Positions 7,770 through 15,589 of a stretch of DNA of 17,031 bases are shown here, piece after piece. The position numbers and the translations under genes are program-made. Under the pieces are notes generated by a model. It was not told the DNA's origin. It saw nothing but the letters and a program-made list of their open reading frames with translations, and did no database searches. The stretch's first letter is position 1, and every line of letters begins with the position of its first letter. The stretch lies in assembly GCA_034440515.1 (NCBI GenBank), contig JAWXCF010000040.1, forward strand, positions 1 through 17,031. The letters run 5' to 3'. Source of the DNA: JAWXCF01 sp034440515. GTDB lineage: Bacteria > Bacteroidota > Bacteroidia > CAILMK01.

Positions 7770-7803
7770 CAAAGATACGAATAATATTTTTGTTGATTTA
7801 CAA
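7770..7803 (-). promoter_or_regulatory. rpsA promoter (Bacteroidota type)
   Basis: On the minus strand, TATCTTTG (7777 down to 7770) is an exact TAnnTTTG -7 element. A TTG (7803-7801), which is also the last sense codon of ispD, lies 23 nt upstream, at the long end of the accepted spacing. Transcription would start near 7762-7765, giving a leader of about 30 nt that contains the Shine-Dalgarno. Confidence 0.75.
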
Positions 7804-8511
7804 TTGATTGCAATTGTTTTCCTCAAATTTTGAGTTTTTCCACTGTTTTGCTATAATTTCAGCTAACTGCAAGTCTAGTTTGGTAGTTATTTTAAATAAT
7901 TGTTCATTGCCAGGTATTAGATTTATTTCAATTCCTTGCTTTTCTATTAGCGCCGCATCGTCAGTTAATTCTATTTCAGTATTAGAAGTATAGGCAGATT
8001 GTACGAATTGGTATTGAAAGCACTGTGGAGTTTGTACTATTACAATTTCGTTTCTATTTATATGCTTATTTCCTCCGTCTATTTTTAATTGCCTAACACT
8101 AGATTTAGGAACTGTAAATGGCGATGCATTTCCTTTTTTTTTGCTTTCTTGATACAAGTTAAAGATGAGTCCAAGCTCTAGAAAAGGTCTGGCTGCATCG
8201 TGTATCATTACAACGTCATCAGCGTTAGCATCATAACTATGTAATAGTTTTACACCATTTTGCACGCTGATGTAACGCTCGCTTCCCCCCAGCGCACAAA
8301 TAACTTGTTTATATTTAATTAAATATTTAGACCAAGCGTTATAATATTCATCTGCAAGTATGACAATTATTTTAATTTCTTGGTCAAATGCTATAAACGA
8401 GTCGATAGAATATTCTAAGACTGGTTTGTTGTTTAACAATAAAAATTGCTTAGGTATTTCCGTACCCAATCTTGAGCCTTTCCCTGCTGCAACTATTATT
8501 GCAAATAGCAT
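7798..8511 (-). CDS. ispD: 2-C-methyl-D-erythritol 4-phosphate cytidylyltransferase
   Basis: Third step of the non-mevalonate (MEP) isoprenoid pathway: CTP plus 2-C-methylerythritol 4-phosphate gives CDP-methylerythritol. The 237-residue protein has the nucleotidyltransferase signature AAGKGSRLGTEIPKQF at 8-23 (Arg14 and Lys21 correspond to the phosphate-contacting Arg and Lys). It also has GGSERYISVQNGV at 75-87, the metal-site motif IHDAARPF at 103-110, Arg153 before QTPQCF (160-165), TDDAAL at 183-188 and KITT with Lys207 near the C-terminus. The conserved Asn before KIT is replaced (LFKIT instead of the usual NIKIT). It sits 16 bp downstream of queA, so the two are probably one transcript. 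There is no Shine-Dalgarno before the ATG at 8511. Confidence 0.95.
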   Translation of the reverse strand: MLFAIIVAAGKGSRLGTEIPKQFLLLNNKPVLEYSIDSFIAFDQEIKIIVILADEYYNAWSKYLIKYKQVICALGGSERYISVQNGVKLLHSYDANADDVVMIHDAARPFLELGLIFNLYQESKKKGNASPFTVPKSSVRQLKIDGGNKHINRNEIVIVQTPQCFQYQFVQSAYTSNTEIELTDDAALIEKQGIEINLIPGNEQLFKITTKLDLQLAEIIAKQWKNSKFEENNCNQL

Positions 8512-8527
8512 TTTAATAGCTAGCTAA

Positions 8528-9586
8528 TTATATAATTAACATAGCGTCACCATAATCTAGGAAACGATATTTTTCCGCTATTGCTATCTCATATGCTTTC
8601 TTAATATTTTCAGTACCAGCAAATGTTGCAGTAGATATAAAAAAGGTTGATTTTGGAGCGTGAAAATTGGTAATCATACAATTTTGAATATGAAAGTCGT
8701 AAGGGGGGAAAACAAATTTCTCGGTCCAACCTTCTCCTGCCTTTAATTTGTTGTTAGCTGAGACTGATGACTCAATGGCCCTCAAAGTAGAATTACCTAC
8801 ACAACATATTCTTTTACGCTCAAGTTTGGCATTATTCACTATGGCAACTGACTCTACTGGAATTATGTAGTTTTCGGATTCCATTTTATGTTTACTTAAG
8901 TCTTCAACCTCTATTTTCTTAAGGTTTCCAAGACCTAAATGTAAGGTAACTTCAGCTATTTTCACACCTTTTATTTCAAACCATTTCATTACTTCTCTAG
9001 AAAAGTGTAAACCTGCTGCTGGAACTGCGACTGCCCCTTTATTTTTAGCATATATGGTTTGATAATTATTGAAATCTTCTTCAGTAGCCTTACGATTCAT
9101 ATACCTAGGTATAGGTGTTTCACCCAATTGATGTAACAAGTCATAAAAGCCATCTTCAGTAGTATCAGTTAAAAACCTAATGGTTCTGCCTCTACTGGTT
9201 GTATTGTCAATTACTTCTGCAACCAACAAGTCATTTTCGTCATCTTCGCCAAAAAATAGTTTATTTCCAACTCTAATTTTTCTTGCAGGATCAACCAAAA
9301 CGTCCCAAAGTCTTTGTTCTTTATTTAATTGTCTAAGTAAAAAAACTTCAATTTTGGCACCAGTTTTTTCTTTCTTACCGTATAGTCTAGCCGGGAATAC
9401 TTTCGTATCATTTAAGATGATAACGTCCCCAGTATCAAAGTAATTAACGACATCTTTAAAGAATTTATGCTCTATTTCACCCGTTTTCCTATGGACTACC
9501 ATTAGGCGCGATTCATCCCTATAATCAGCTGGTTCACTAGCTATAAGTTCATCAGGCAACTCAAACGTAAATTCAGATAACTTCAT
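8528..9586 (-). CDS. queA: S-adenosylmethionine:tRNA ribosyltransferase-isomerase
   Basis: Converts preQ1 in the tRNA wobble position to epoxyqueuosine, using the ribosyl part of S-adenosylmethionine. With the start at 9586 the protein has 352 residues, normal for the family, and begins MKLSEFTFELPDELIA as QueA proteins do. Visible motifs include RDESRLMVVHR near 23-33, ILNDTKVFPARLYG, AVAVPAAGLHFSRE, the LHLGLGNLKKIEVEDLSKHK stretch, KFVFPPYDF, and the C-terminal YRFLDYGDAMLI. The usual VGTT-type segment reads VGNSTLRAIES. An upstream in-frame ATG (9616) would add ten residues not typical of the family and lies on the -7 promoter element, so I rejected it. The gene leads the minus-strand run queA-ispD. 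Confidence 0.95.
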   Translation of the reverse strand: MKLSEFTFELPDELIASEPADYRDESRLMVVHRKTGEIEHKFFKDVVNYFDTGDVIILNDTKVFPARLYGKKEKTGAKIEVFLLRQLNKEQRLWDVLVDPARKIRVGNKLFFGEDDENDLLVAEVIDNTTSRGRTIRFLTDTTEDGFYDLLHQLGETPIPRYMNRKATEEDFNNYQTIYAKNKGAVAVPAAGLHFSREVMKWFEIKGVKIAEVTLHLGLGNLKKIEVEDLSKHKMESENYIIPVESVAIVNNAKLERKRICCVGNSTLRAIESSVSANNKLKAGEGWTEKFVFPPYDFHIQNCMITNFHAPKSTFFISTATFAGTENIKKAYEIAIAEKYRFLDYGDAMLII

Positions 9587-9613
9587 AATAACTAACTTTG
9601 TACTAAAAGGGTG

Positions 9614-9621
9614 CAAAAATA
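9614..9621 (-). promoter_or_regulatory. Probable -7 promoter element of queA-ispD
   Basis: On the minus strand, TATTTTTG matches TAnnTTTG, 27 nt before the chosen queA start at 9586. No TTG is found at a normal -33 distance, so support is moderate. The site overlaps the alternative ATG at 9616, which argues for the shorter protein. Confidence 0.5.
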
Positions 9622-9663
9622 ATACAAAATATACATTTTGCTATTTATGTCACTAAGTTTTAT

Positions 9664-10923
9664 ATGAAAGCCCTTGTTATATCTATAGTTGAGAGTTTAG
9701 CATTTGCACTACACAGTGTCAGGGCAAATTTATTGCGAACTTTACTGTCATTATTAGGTATAGCTATTGGTGTATTCTGCATTATTGGCATATTTACTTT
9801 TGTTGATAGTATTCAAATATCTGTTAATGAGTCTTTTAACAGATTTGGGAATAACATTATTTTGTTGCAGAAGTATCCTTGGGAATTTAAAAGTGACTAT
9901 CCATTTTGGAAATATCAAAGCCGACCTGATATGAAATATGAAGAGGCAATCATTTTAAGTAAAAAGTCAAAAAAGGCAGAAGTGATTAATTTTTCAAGTT
10001 TTATCAATAATGTAAAGCTTACTTCTGAGACCAATTCTTTAGAGGGCATATTAGTTAGAGCAGTTGAATATAACTACTTTCAAATAATTGATTTAAAATT
10101 TCAAACAGGAAGATATTACACCCAAACCGAATGTGAATCTGGTCAACCTGTCATCATTATAGGAAATGATTTAGCAACAACATTATTTAAATCTCCAGTT
10201 AAAGCAATAGGTCAAGAAGTTCGTGCATTTGGTAGAAAGCTAAAAGTAGTCGGCGTTTTGTCTAAAGAGGGTAAAGCTTTGGGTATTGGTGGCGATGCAG
10301 ATAAAATGGCTATCATTCCCCTAAACCTTGCCAGATCTATTGTAAACATTAATCAGTCTGACTATAATCCTACTATCTTCGTTAAGGGCATTTTAGAAGT
10401 AAGCTCAGAGGGTCTTGAGGAAGATATTAGGGGTAATATGCGTTCTATTAGGAAGTTGAGACCTAGAGATGAGGACAATTTTGCGATGAATAGAATTACT
10501 ATGTTTCAAACTTTTTTATCATCATTCTTTGACCAATTGAATACATACGGGTGGGTTATAGCTGGATTCTCAATATTGGTTGGAGGATTTGGAATAGCTA
10601 ACATAATGTTCGTATCAGTAAAGGAACGTACTAATATTATTGGAATTCAAAAATCATTAGGAGCCAAAAATTACGTTATTATGGTGCAATTTTTAGCTGA
10701 GGCTGTTTTACTTAGCATTTTAGGTGGCTTATTGGGTTTATTTTTAATCTTTATATTAACTAAAGTATTATCATCATTAATGGGTTTACCATTAATATTG
10801 ACTGGTAAAAACATTGCTATGGGCGTGGGCATCAGCTCTATAATCGGTATAATCAGCGGGGTATTTCCCGCCTATCAGGCAGCCAAATTAGACCCAATAG
10901 AATCTATTAGACAGGGTATATAA
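9664..10923 (+). CDS. ABC transporter permease, MacB/FtsX type
   Basis: 419-residue inner-membrane protein of the type VII ABC (mechanotransmission) class. Layout: transmembrane helix 1 at about 27-48 after the typical NLLRTLLSLLGIAIGV, then a large periplasmic domain (about 50-290, MacB_PCD-like), then three C-terminal helices at about 296-318, 343-369 and 383-403. The conserved cytoplasmic loop SVKERTNIIGIQKSLGAK lies at 318-335, and the end FPAYQAAKLDPIESIR at 401-416 is the usual coupling region. Such permeases work with an ATPase and often a membrane-fusion protein to move lipoproteins, peptides or drugs, or to transmit force. Neither partner is next to it, so the substrate cannot be inferred. 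It is divergent from queA, with 77 bp between them. Confidence 0.93.
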   Translation: MKALVISIVESLAFALHSVRANLLRTLLSLLGIAIGVFCIIGIFTFVDSIQISVNESFNRFGNNIILLQKYPWEFKSDYPFWKYQSRPDMKYEEAIILSKKSKKAEVINFSSFINNVKLTSETNSLEGILVRAVEYNYFQIIDLKFQTGRYYTQTECESGQPVIIIGNDLATTLFKSPVKAIGQEVRAFGRKLKVVGVLSKEGKALGIGGDADKMAIIPLNLARSIVNINQSDYNPTIFVKGILEVSSEGLEEDIRGNMRSIRKLRPRDEDNFAMNRITMFQTFLSSFFDQLNTYGWVIAGFSILVGGFGIANIMFVSVKERTNIIGIQKSLGAKNYVIMVQFLAEAVLLSILGGLLGLFLIFILTKVLSSLMGLPLILTGKNIAMGVGISSIIGIISGVFPAYQAAKLDPIESIRQGI

Positions 10924-10945
10924 TCCCTTATATATTTTGCAGTAT

Positions 10946-10953
10946 TAACTTTG
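10946..10953 (+). promoter_or_regulatory. Probable -7 promoter element of purQ
   Basis: TAACTTTG, followed by CA, is an exact TAnnTTTG match ending 7 bp before the purQ ATG. Transcription would start at or within a base or two of the start codon, which suggests a leaderless mRNA. No -33 TTG is seen at normal spacing. Confidence 0.5.
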
Positions 10954-10960
10954 CAGCAAT

Positions 10961-11653
10961 ATGAAATGTGGTGTAGTTACATTCCCAGGCTCAAATTGCG
11001 ATGCTGATGCATTATATGTATTACAACATTTGTATGGAGTGGATGCTGTAAGTCTGTGGCACAAACACGAGGATTTGCAAGATTGTGAAGTCATCATTAT
11101 TCCAGGTGGATTCTCTTACGGGGATTATTTACGGTCCGGAGCAATAGCCAGATTTAGTACAGTGATGAAATCTGTAATAGATCACGCAAATAAAGGTGGA
11201 ACTGTAATAGGCATTTGTAATGGATTCCAAATATTGACTGAAGCGGGACTATTGCCAGGTGCATTGTTGCGAAATGAAAATCAAAAGTTTGTTTGTAAAA
11301 ATGTTTACGTTAGGGTAGCTGCAAATTCTTCTGAAATTGGAAAAAGAATGACCGAAGGAGAAGTGTTAAAAATACCTATCGCCCACGCAGAGGGTAGATA
11401 TTTTACCGATGAAGACACCTTAAAATCTTTACAAGATAATCAACAAATATTATTTCAATATTGCAGTGAAGCAGGCAGCGTGTCAGAAGATTACAATGCA
11501 AATGGCAGTTTACATCATATAGCAGGCATTAGTAATAAGCAAGGTAATGTGATAGGTATGATGCCTCACCCTGAACGTGCTTGCGATGTTCGTTTAAAAA
11601 ATATTGACGGTAAAGTGTTTTTTGACGCTCTTTTGTACAAAGACTTAGCTTAA
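10961..11653 (+). CDS. purQ: Phosphoribosylformylglycinamidine synthase, glutaminase subunit PurQ
   Basis: Supplies ammonia from glutamine to PurL in the fourth step of de novo purine synthesis (FGAR to FGAM). It is a class I glutamine amidotransferase domain of 230 residues, the usual size for stand-alone PurQ. The N-terminal signature FPGSNCDADAL starts at 8. The oxyanion segment is IPGGFSYGDYLRSGAIA (47-63), and the nucleophile is Cys86 in GICNGFQILTEAGLLPG. AHAEGRYF is at 141-148, and His203/Glu205 in MMPHPERACD complete the triad. A separate PurQ implies a separate small PurL and a PurS, neither of which is in the window. It lies 37 bp after the ABC permease and 50 bp before the symporter on the same strand, but appears to have its own -7 element. 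Confidence 0.96.
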   Translation: MKCGVVTFPGSNCDADALYVLQHLYGVDAVSLWHKHEDLQDCEVIIIPGGFSYGDYLRSGAIARFSTVMKSVIDHANKGGTVIGICNGFQILTEAGLLPGALLRNENQKFVCKNVYVRVAANSSEIGKRMTEGEVLKIPIAHAEGRYFTDEDTLKSLQDNQQILFQYCSEAGSVSEDYNANGSLHHIAGISNKQGNVIGMMPHPERACDVRLKNIDGKVFFDALLYKDLA

Positions 11654-11703
11654 TAGTAAGATTTAATCATATTGAGAATAATTTTATAGTTATTTGCAAT
11701 ATT

Positions 11704-13542
11704 ATGTTTTCAGTTATCATTTTTAATTGGTTAGACTGGGTATGTATTGGCATTTTTATGCTAATATCTATTATAGTTGGAATTAAATATGCCAATAGAG
11801 CAGGGGAGAGTTTAGGAGAATTTTTCCTAAGTGGAAGACAATTACCTTGGTATGTGGCGGGTTTTAGTATGGTGGCTACCACATTTGCCGCTGATACTCC
11901 ATTAGCTGTGAACGAAATAGTTGTAAAAGACGGTATAGCTGGTAATTGGCTGTGGTGGAATTTTCTGATTGGTGGAATGCTAACCGTTTTCTTTTTCGCC
12001 AAATATTGGCGTCGGGCAGAAATATTTAGCGATGTAGAGTTTATCAATATCAGATATTCTGGCCTAGCTGCTCGGGCGTTACGTGGCTTTAAGTCAATCT
12101 ATCTAGGTATTTTTATAAATAGCATCATCCTCGGTTGGGTAAATGTAGCCCTTGTAACCATATTAAAAGGTTTCTTTGATGTTGGTGATGATCAAGCACT
12201 TTATTATGTTGCTGCCGCAATGCTAATAACAGCAGTTTATAGCTCTATATCAGGATTATGGGGTGTTGCAGTTACTGACTTTATTCAATTTATAATTGCT
12301 ATGACGGGTTGTATCGTTTTGGCATTTTTAGTTGTTAATTCACAAGAAGTAGGGGGAATAGCAGGATTGAAAGCAAAGTTACCAGCAGAAAGTTTGCGTT
12401 TTTTTCCAAGTATAGGTGGTGAAACATCGTTAGGTGCAAGCGGTAAAAACTTATCCATAACATTCTTGTCGTTTTTTACTTTTATCGGTATTCAGTGGTG
12501 GTCATCTTGGTATCCTGGTGCAGAACCTGGTGGTGGTGGTTACGTAGCGCAGCGAATGATGAGTGCAAAAAATGAGAAACATAGTTTCTGGGCAACACTA
12601 TTTTTTCAAGTAGCTAACTATTGTATTAGACCTTGGCCTTGGATTATGGTAGGTTTATGTAGCATCGTATTATACCCAGAATTAACAGGTGACAAAAGTA
12701 AATTTGGTTATATATATGCAATGAGAGATTTCTTACCGCCTGGATTAAGAGGTCTGTTGTTAGTCACTTTTTTAGCAGCGTATATGAGTTCGGTTAGTTC
12801 TCAATTAAATTGGGGTGCTAGCTATATAATCAATGATTTCTATAAACTCTTCATTAGAAAACCTGAAAGTTTTAAAACTGTAAAAAATTCTGAAAAGCAT
12901 TATGTATTAATGTCTCGTATATATACCATTATTGCTATGCTTATAGCACTATATGCTACAACTTTAATTCACTCCATTAGTGAGGCTTGGACTATATTAA
13001 TGCAATTAGGCTCTGGTTTAGGTGCTGTATTGATATTAAGATGGTACTGGTGGCGTATAAATGTATGGAGTGAAGTAAGTGCTGTAATTGCGCCAGGTAT
13101 ATGGTATCTTTTGCTTTATGCACTTAATAATAGCACAGCTCACGACTCTGCATTTGTGCAACAATTGCTGAGCATAGCCGGTTGGGGAAATAGTGTAGAA
13201 ATGATATTATCTACAACGGTATTTACTTCGATAATATGGATGACCGTAACTGCACTAACTCCACCAGAATCAAATGAAACTTTAAAACAGTTTGTGTTAA
13301 GAATTAAGCCTCTGGGCAAATGGAATAACGTATACGTTGCCAATGCAATAGAGAAACCAAAAAATACGCTTTCTTTTCAATTTATGGCGTGGATTGGTGC
13401 TGTGGTTATGACCTATAGCTTACTATTTATGATTGGCAAAATAATTTTTGCAGATTATTATTACGCGCTTATGTATTTTGGCTCAGTTGCTATATCCGCA
13501 TTTCTAATGCAGTTGGGAATGCGCAAAAGCGATTTGCTTTAA
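11704..13542 (+). CDS. Sodium:solute symporter family protein (SSS/SSF)
   Basis: 612-residue inner-membrane carrier of the LeuT-fold SSS family, which takes up sugars, amino acids, vitamins or similar solutes with Na+. Roughly 13-15 hydrophobic segments are visible. Family marks: FFLSGRQLPWYVAGFSMVATT in the first repeat (about 40-60), GLWGVAVTDFIQF (184-196), and the Na2-site helix MSSVSSQLNW (361-370), where Ser362/Ser363 appear to align with the sodium-binding serines of vSGLT. TM-like stretches continue to the C-terminus, making it longer than a minimal 13-helix member. The substrate cannot be told. There is no Shine-Dalgarno before the ATG at 11704. The stop codon overlaps that of pyrB, which comes from the opposite side, by four bases (TTAA). 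Confidence 0.93.
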   Translation: MFSVIIFNWLDWVCIGIFMLISIIVGIKYANRAGESLGEFFLSGRQLPWYVAGFSMVATTFAADTPLAVNEIVVKDGIAGNWLWWNFLIGGMLTVFFFAKYWRRAEIFSDVEFINIRYSGLAARALRGFKSIYLGIFINSIILGWVNVALVTILKGFFDVGDDQALYYVAAAMLITAVYSSISGLWGVAVTDFIQFIIAMTGCIVLAFLVVNSQEVGGIAGLKAKLPAESLRFFPSIGGETSLGASGKNLSITFLSFFTFIGIQWWSSWYPGAEPGGGGYVAQRMMSAKNEKHSFWATLFFQVANYCIRPWPWIMVGLCSIVLYPELTGDKSKFGYIYAMRDFLPPGLRGLLLVTFLAAYMSSVSSQLNWGASYIINDFYKLFIRKPESFKTVKNSEKHYVLMSRIYTIIAMLIALYATTLIHSISEAWTILMQLGSGLGAVLILRWYWWRINVWSEVSAVIAPGIWYLLLYALNNSTAHDSAFVQQLLSIAGWGNSVEMILSTTVFTSIIWMTVTALTPPESNETLKQFVLRIKPLGKWNNVYVANAIEKPKNTLSFQFMAWIGAVVMTYSLLFMIGKIIFADYYYALMYFGSVAISAFLMQLGMRKSDLL

Positions 13543-14477
13543 TCGTTTGATGATTTCCCGGCTGATAATAAGTAAAGTATTGCCATTCTTACGGCTACTC
13601 CATTTTCTACTTGATCTAATATTATGCTGTTGTGACTATCGGCTACGTCACTAGTTATCTCTACCCCTCTATTTATTGGCCCAGGGTGCATTATGGTAAT
13701 TTGCTTAGAGAGTTTATCTAAACGCTCTGCATTTACACCAAAGTGGATTGCGTATTCTCTCAACGAAGGAAAGTAAGCACCTTCTTGACGTTCTAATTGA
13801 ATGCGTAAAATGTTGGCTACGTCACACCATTGCAAGGTTTCATCTATGCTATTAGACACACTTACACCCAATTGTTCAATGTTCCGTGGAATTAATGTAG
13901 CAGGTCCGCAAACTTTTACATTTGCCCCCATCTTTATTAGGCAAAATATATTGCTTAACGCAACTCTGCTGTGCAATATGTCACCTATTATGGCAACGTT
14001 TAGCCCCTGTACGTTACCAAACTGCTCTAGAATAGAATAGGTATCAAGTAATGCCTGTGTAGGATGCTCGTGTGTTCCATCACCTGCATTTATTATGTTA
14101 GCTTGAATGTGTTTACTTAGGAAATGGGCTGCCCCTGCGCTAGGGTGTCTCATTACAACCATATCCACTTTCATTGCCAATAAATTATTGACTGTATCTA
14201 GTAGGGTTTCACCCTTACTTACACTGCTACCACTACTGCTAAAATTTATGACATCTGCGCCTAGTCTTTTTTCAGCCAATTCAAAACTGATCCTAGTTCT
14301 AGTACTGTTCTCGAAAAATACATTTGCAATAGTAATATCTCTTAGCGAGGGTACTTTCTTAATGGGTCTATTTATGACTTGCTTAAATTCAATAGCCGTT
14401 TGAAATATCAATTCAATGTCATCAACATTTAGATATTTAATTCCCAATAGATGCTCTACACTTAATCCTTTAGACAT
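13539..14477 (-). CDS. pyrB: Aspartate carbamoyltransferase catalytic subunit
   Basis: Condenses carbamoyl phosphate with aspartate to carbamoylaspartate, the committed step of pyrimidine synthesis. The 312-residue protein has all main motifs: the carbamoyl-phosphate loop FFENSTRTRISFE (54-66), SVSKGETLLDT with Lys88, MRHPSAGAA (109-117), HEHPTQALLDTYS (136-148) and the C-terminal MHPGPINRGVEI (263-274). No pyrI regulatory chain is next to it; the catalytic chain could act as a bare trimer, or pyrI may lie elsewhere. It is 6 bp downstream of pyrR on the same strand, so regulation by PyrR or co-expression is likely. The gene runs convergently into the symporter, sharing a TTAA stop-codon overlap with no room for a separate terminator. 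Confidence 0.97.
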   Translation of the reverse strand: MSKGLSVEHLLGIKYLNVDDIELIFQTAIEFKQVINRPIKKVPSLRDITIANVFFENSTRTRISFELAEKRLGADVINFSSSGSSVSKGETLLDTVNNLLAMKVDMVVMRHPSAGAAHFLSKHIQANIINAGDGTHEHPTQALLDTYSILEQFGNVQGLNVAIIGDILHSRVALSNIFCLIKMGANVKVCGPATLIPRNIEQLGVSVSNSIDETLQWCDVANILRIQLERQEGAYFPSLREYAIHFGVNAERLDKLSKQITIMHPGPINRGVEITSDVADSHNSIILDQVENGVAVRMAILYLLSAGKSSND

Positions 14478-14483
14478 TTATAG

Positions 14484-15041
14484 CTATTTATTTTCTGAGT
14501 ATAACCAAACTTTATTTTCAGGGTGCCCAGCAGCTTGCCACTCTACCTTTACACGCATTTGTGCCCTAGTATCAACTATTATTCCCCTGTAGTCCGGCTG
14601 TATAGGTACTTGCCTACTATAGTTTCTATCTACTAGGGTTAATAGCTGTACTGTTGCTGGCCTACCATAATCTAGTAGGGCATCCATACCTGCTCTTATG
14701 GTCCTTCCAGTATATAGCACATCATCTATAATGACGATATTTTTACCTTCTATTTGGTGCGACATCTCTGTTGCAGATGGTATTAGTGGACTTTCTCGTC
14801 TATTAAAATCATCTCTGTAAAAGGTAGGGTCTATCTTCCCCTCTTTTACTTTAATTCCAGTAAGGCTAAGTAAGGCTTCTTTTAGAGCTTCACATAAATA
14901 TATTCCTCTTGGTTGCAAGCCTATAAGAATAGTATTCTCAAAATTGCCGTGTACCTCAATTAATTGATAACATAATCTTGAGATGGTAATTTCAAAATTT
15001 TTACCTTCTAATATTGGTGTTGCATTATCTGGCATTTTCAT
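14484..15041 (-). CDS. pyrR: Bifunctional pyr regulator / uracil phosphoribosyltransferase PyrR
   Basis: Type I phosphoribosyltransferase fold. In Bacillus the protein binds pyr mRNA to cause attenuation and also makes UMP from uracil and PRPP. The 185-residue protein shows GLQPRGIYLCEAL (41-53), the PyrR-type TFYRDDF (73-79), the PRPP loop IVIIDDVLYTGRT (102-114) and LVDRNYSRQVPIQPDYRG (136-153). The last is typical of PyrR rather than plain uracil phosphoribosyltransferase. The start at 15041 overlaps the EVE gene by 17 bp; a second ATG two codons later (15035) is equally possible. pyrB follows after 6 bp. I see no obvious attenuator hairpin in this locus, so whether it regulates by RNA binding here is open. 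Confidence 0.92.
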   Translation of the reverse strand: MKMPDNATPILEGKNFEITISRLCYQLIEVHGNFENTILIGLQPRGIYLCEALKEALLSLTGIKVKEGKIDPTFYRDDFNRRESPLIPSATEMSHQIEGKNIVIIDDVLYTGRTIRAGMDALLDYGRPATVQLLTLVDRNYSRQVPIQPDYRGIIVDTRAQMRVKVEWQAAGHPENKVWLYSENK

Positions 15042-15450
15042 TAGGGCTTTCAGACATTTCCATAATTATATGGTAAGAATTTTTATCAATGGGCATTACG
15101 CTTAATCGGGTATGATTAACCAATAGCAAAGATTGCAAATCTGGATGAGATTTCACACTAGCTAATTTTACAGGATTTTCAAGTGGCCTTATTGCTTTAA
15201 GTTTTATAGCCAACCATCTGTCATCATCAATAGTTGGGTCGGGAAAAGATTCTTGGGTTAACTCTGCAAGACCTACTATTTCTTTATCATTTACACTGTG
15301 GTATATAAATATTTGATCGCCTAATTTCATATCCCTGAGGTTATTACGAGCCTGATAATTACGTACTCCATCCCAAGTCCCCTCGCCCTCACCTACTAAA
15401 TCATCGAAACTATATGTGTCTTTTTCAGTTTTTAATAGCCAGTAATTCAT
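15025..15450 (-). CDS. EVE domain-containing protein
   Basis: The EVE domain is a PUA-like fold thought to read modified bases in DNA or RNA (for example modified cytosine); the human relative is THYN1. With the ATG at 15450 the protein has 141 residues and begins MNYWLLKTEKDTYSFDDL, the hallmark start of the family. The core follows: GTWDGVRNYQARNNLRDMKLGD, then QIFIYHSVNDKEIVGLAEL, with DDRWLAIKL and the SVMPIDKNSYHIIMEMS ending. The upstream in-frame ATG at 15483 would add 11 residues foreign to the family and overlap the likely promoter, so I rejected it. Its 3' end overlaps pyrR by 17 bp, so the three genes EVE-pyrR-pyrB look like one operon. The biological role in this setting is unknown. 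Confidence 0.92.
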   Translation of the reverse strand: MNYWLLKTEKDTYSFDDLVGEGEGTWDGVRNYQARNNLRDMKLGDQIFIYHSVNDKEIVGLAELTQESFPDPTIDDDRWLAIKLKAIRPLENPVKLASVKSHPDLQSLLLVNHTRLSVMPIDKNSYHIIMEMSESPNENAR

Positions 15451-15465
15451 AATTTCTGTTTGATA

Positions 15466-15473
15466 CAAAAATA
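15466..15473 (-). promoter_or_regulatory. Probable -7 promoter element of EVE-pyrR-pyrB
   Basis: On the minus strand, TATTTTTG matches TAnnTTTG, 15 nt before the EVE start at 15450, implying a leader of only several bases. No -33 TTG at normal spacing is visible. Confidence 0.5.
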
Positions 15474-15550
15474 AGTCTATCAAATCGGTTATGAATAGGT
15501 GTTAAAATCAATTTACTTTGTGGAAAGTTTGTCTTGATTATCTGAAATAC

Positions 15551-15573
15551 TTTACAGAATCAATTCTAATAAA
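15551..15573. repeat. Short dyad upstream of the nucleoside transporter
   Basis: AGAAT (15556-15560) and ATTCT (15563-15567) form a perfect inverted repeat around CA, flanked by TTTA (15551-15554) and TAAA (15570-15573). It sits 17-39 bp before the transporter ATG. It could be an operator, but dyads this short are expected by chance in AT-rich DNA. Confidence 0.25.
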
Positions 15574-15589
15574 ATGTTTACATAACATA

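Noticed and set aside
9587..9616. Ten-residue N-terminal extension of QueA from an upstream ATG
   Set aside because: QueA proteins begin at MKLSEF-type sequence, and the upstream ATG lies on the likely -7 promoter element.
11667..12047. Minus-strand open frame across the start of the symporter gene
   Set aside because: Antisense to a well-supported symporter N-terminus with conserved motifs; no coding evidence of its own.
15518..15589. TTG start giving a 456-residue nucleoside transporter
   Set aside because: The extra 24 residues do not resemble the CNT family start, and a normal ATG at 15590 precedes the first hydrophobic helix.
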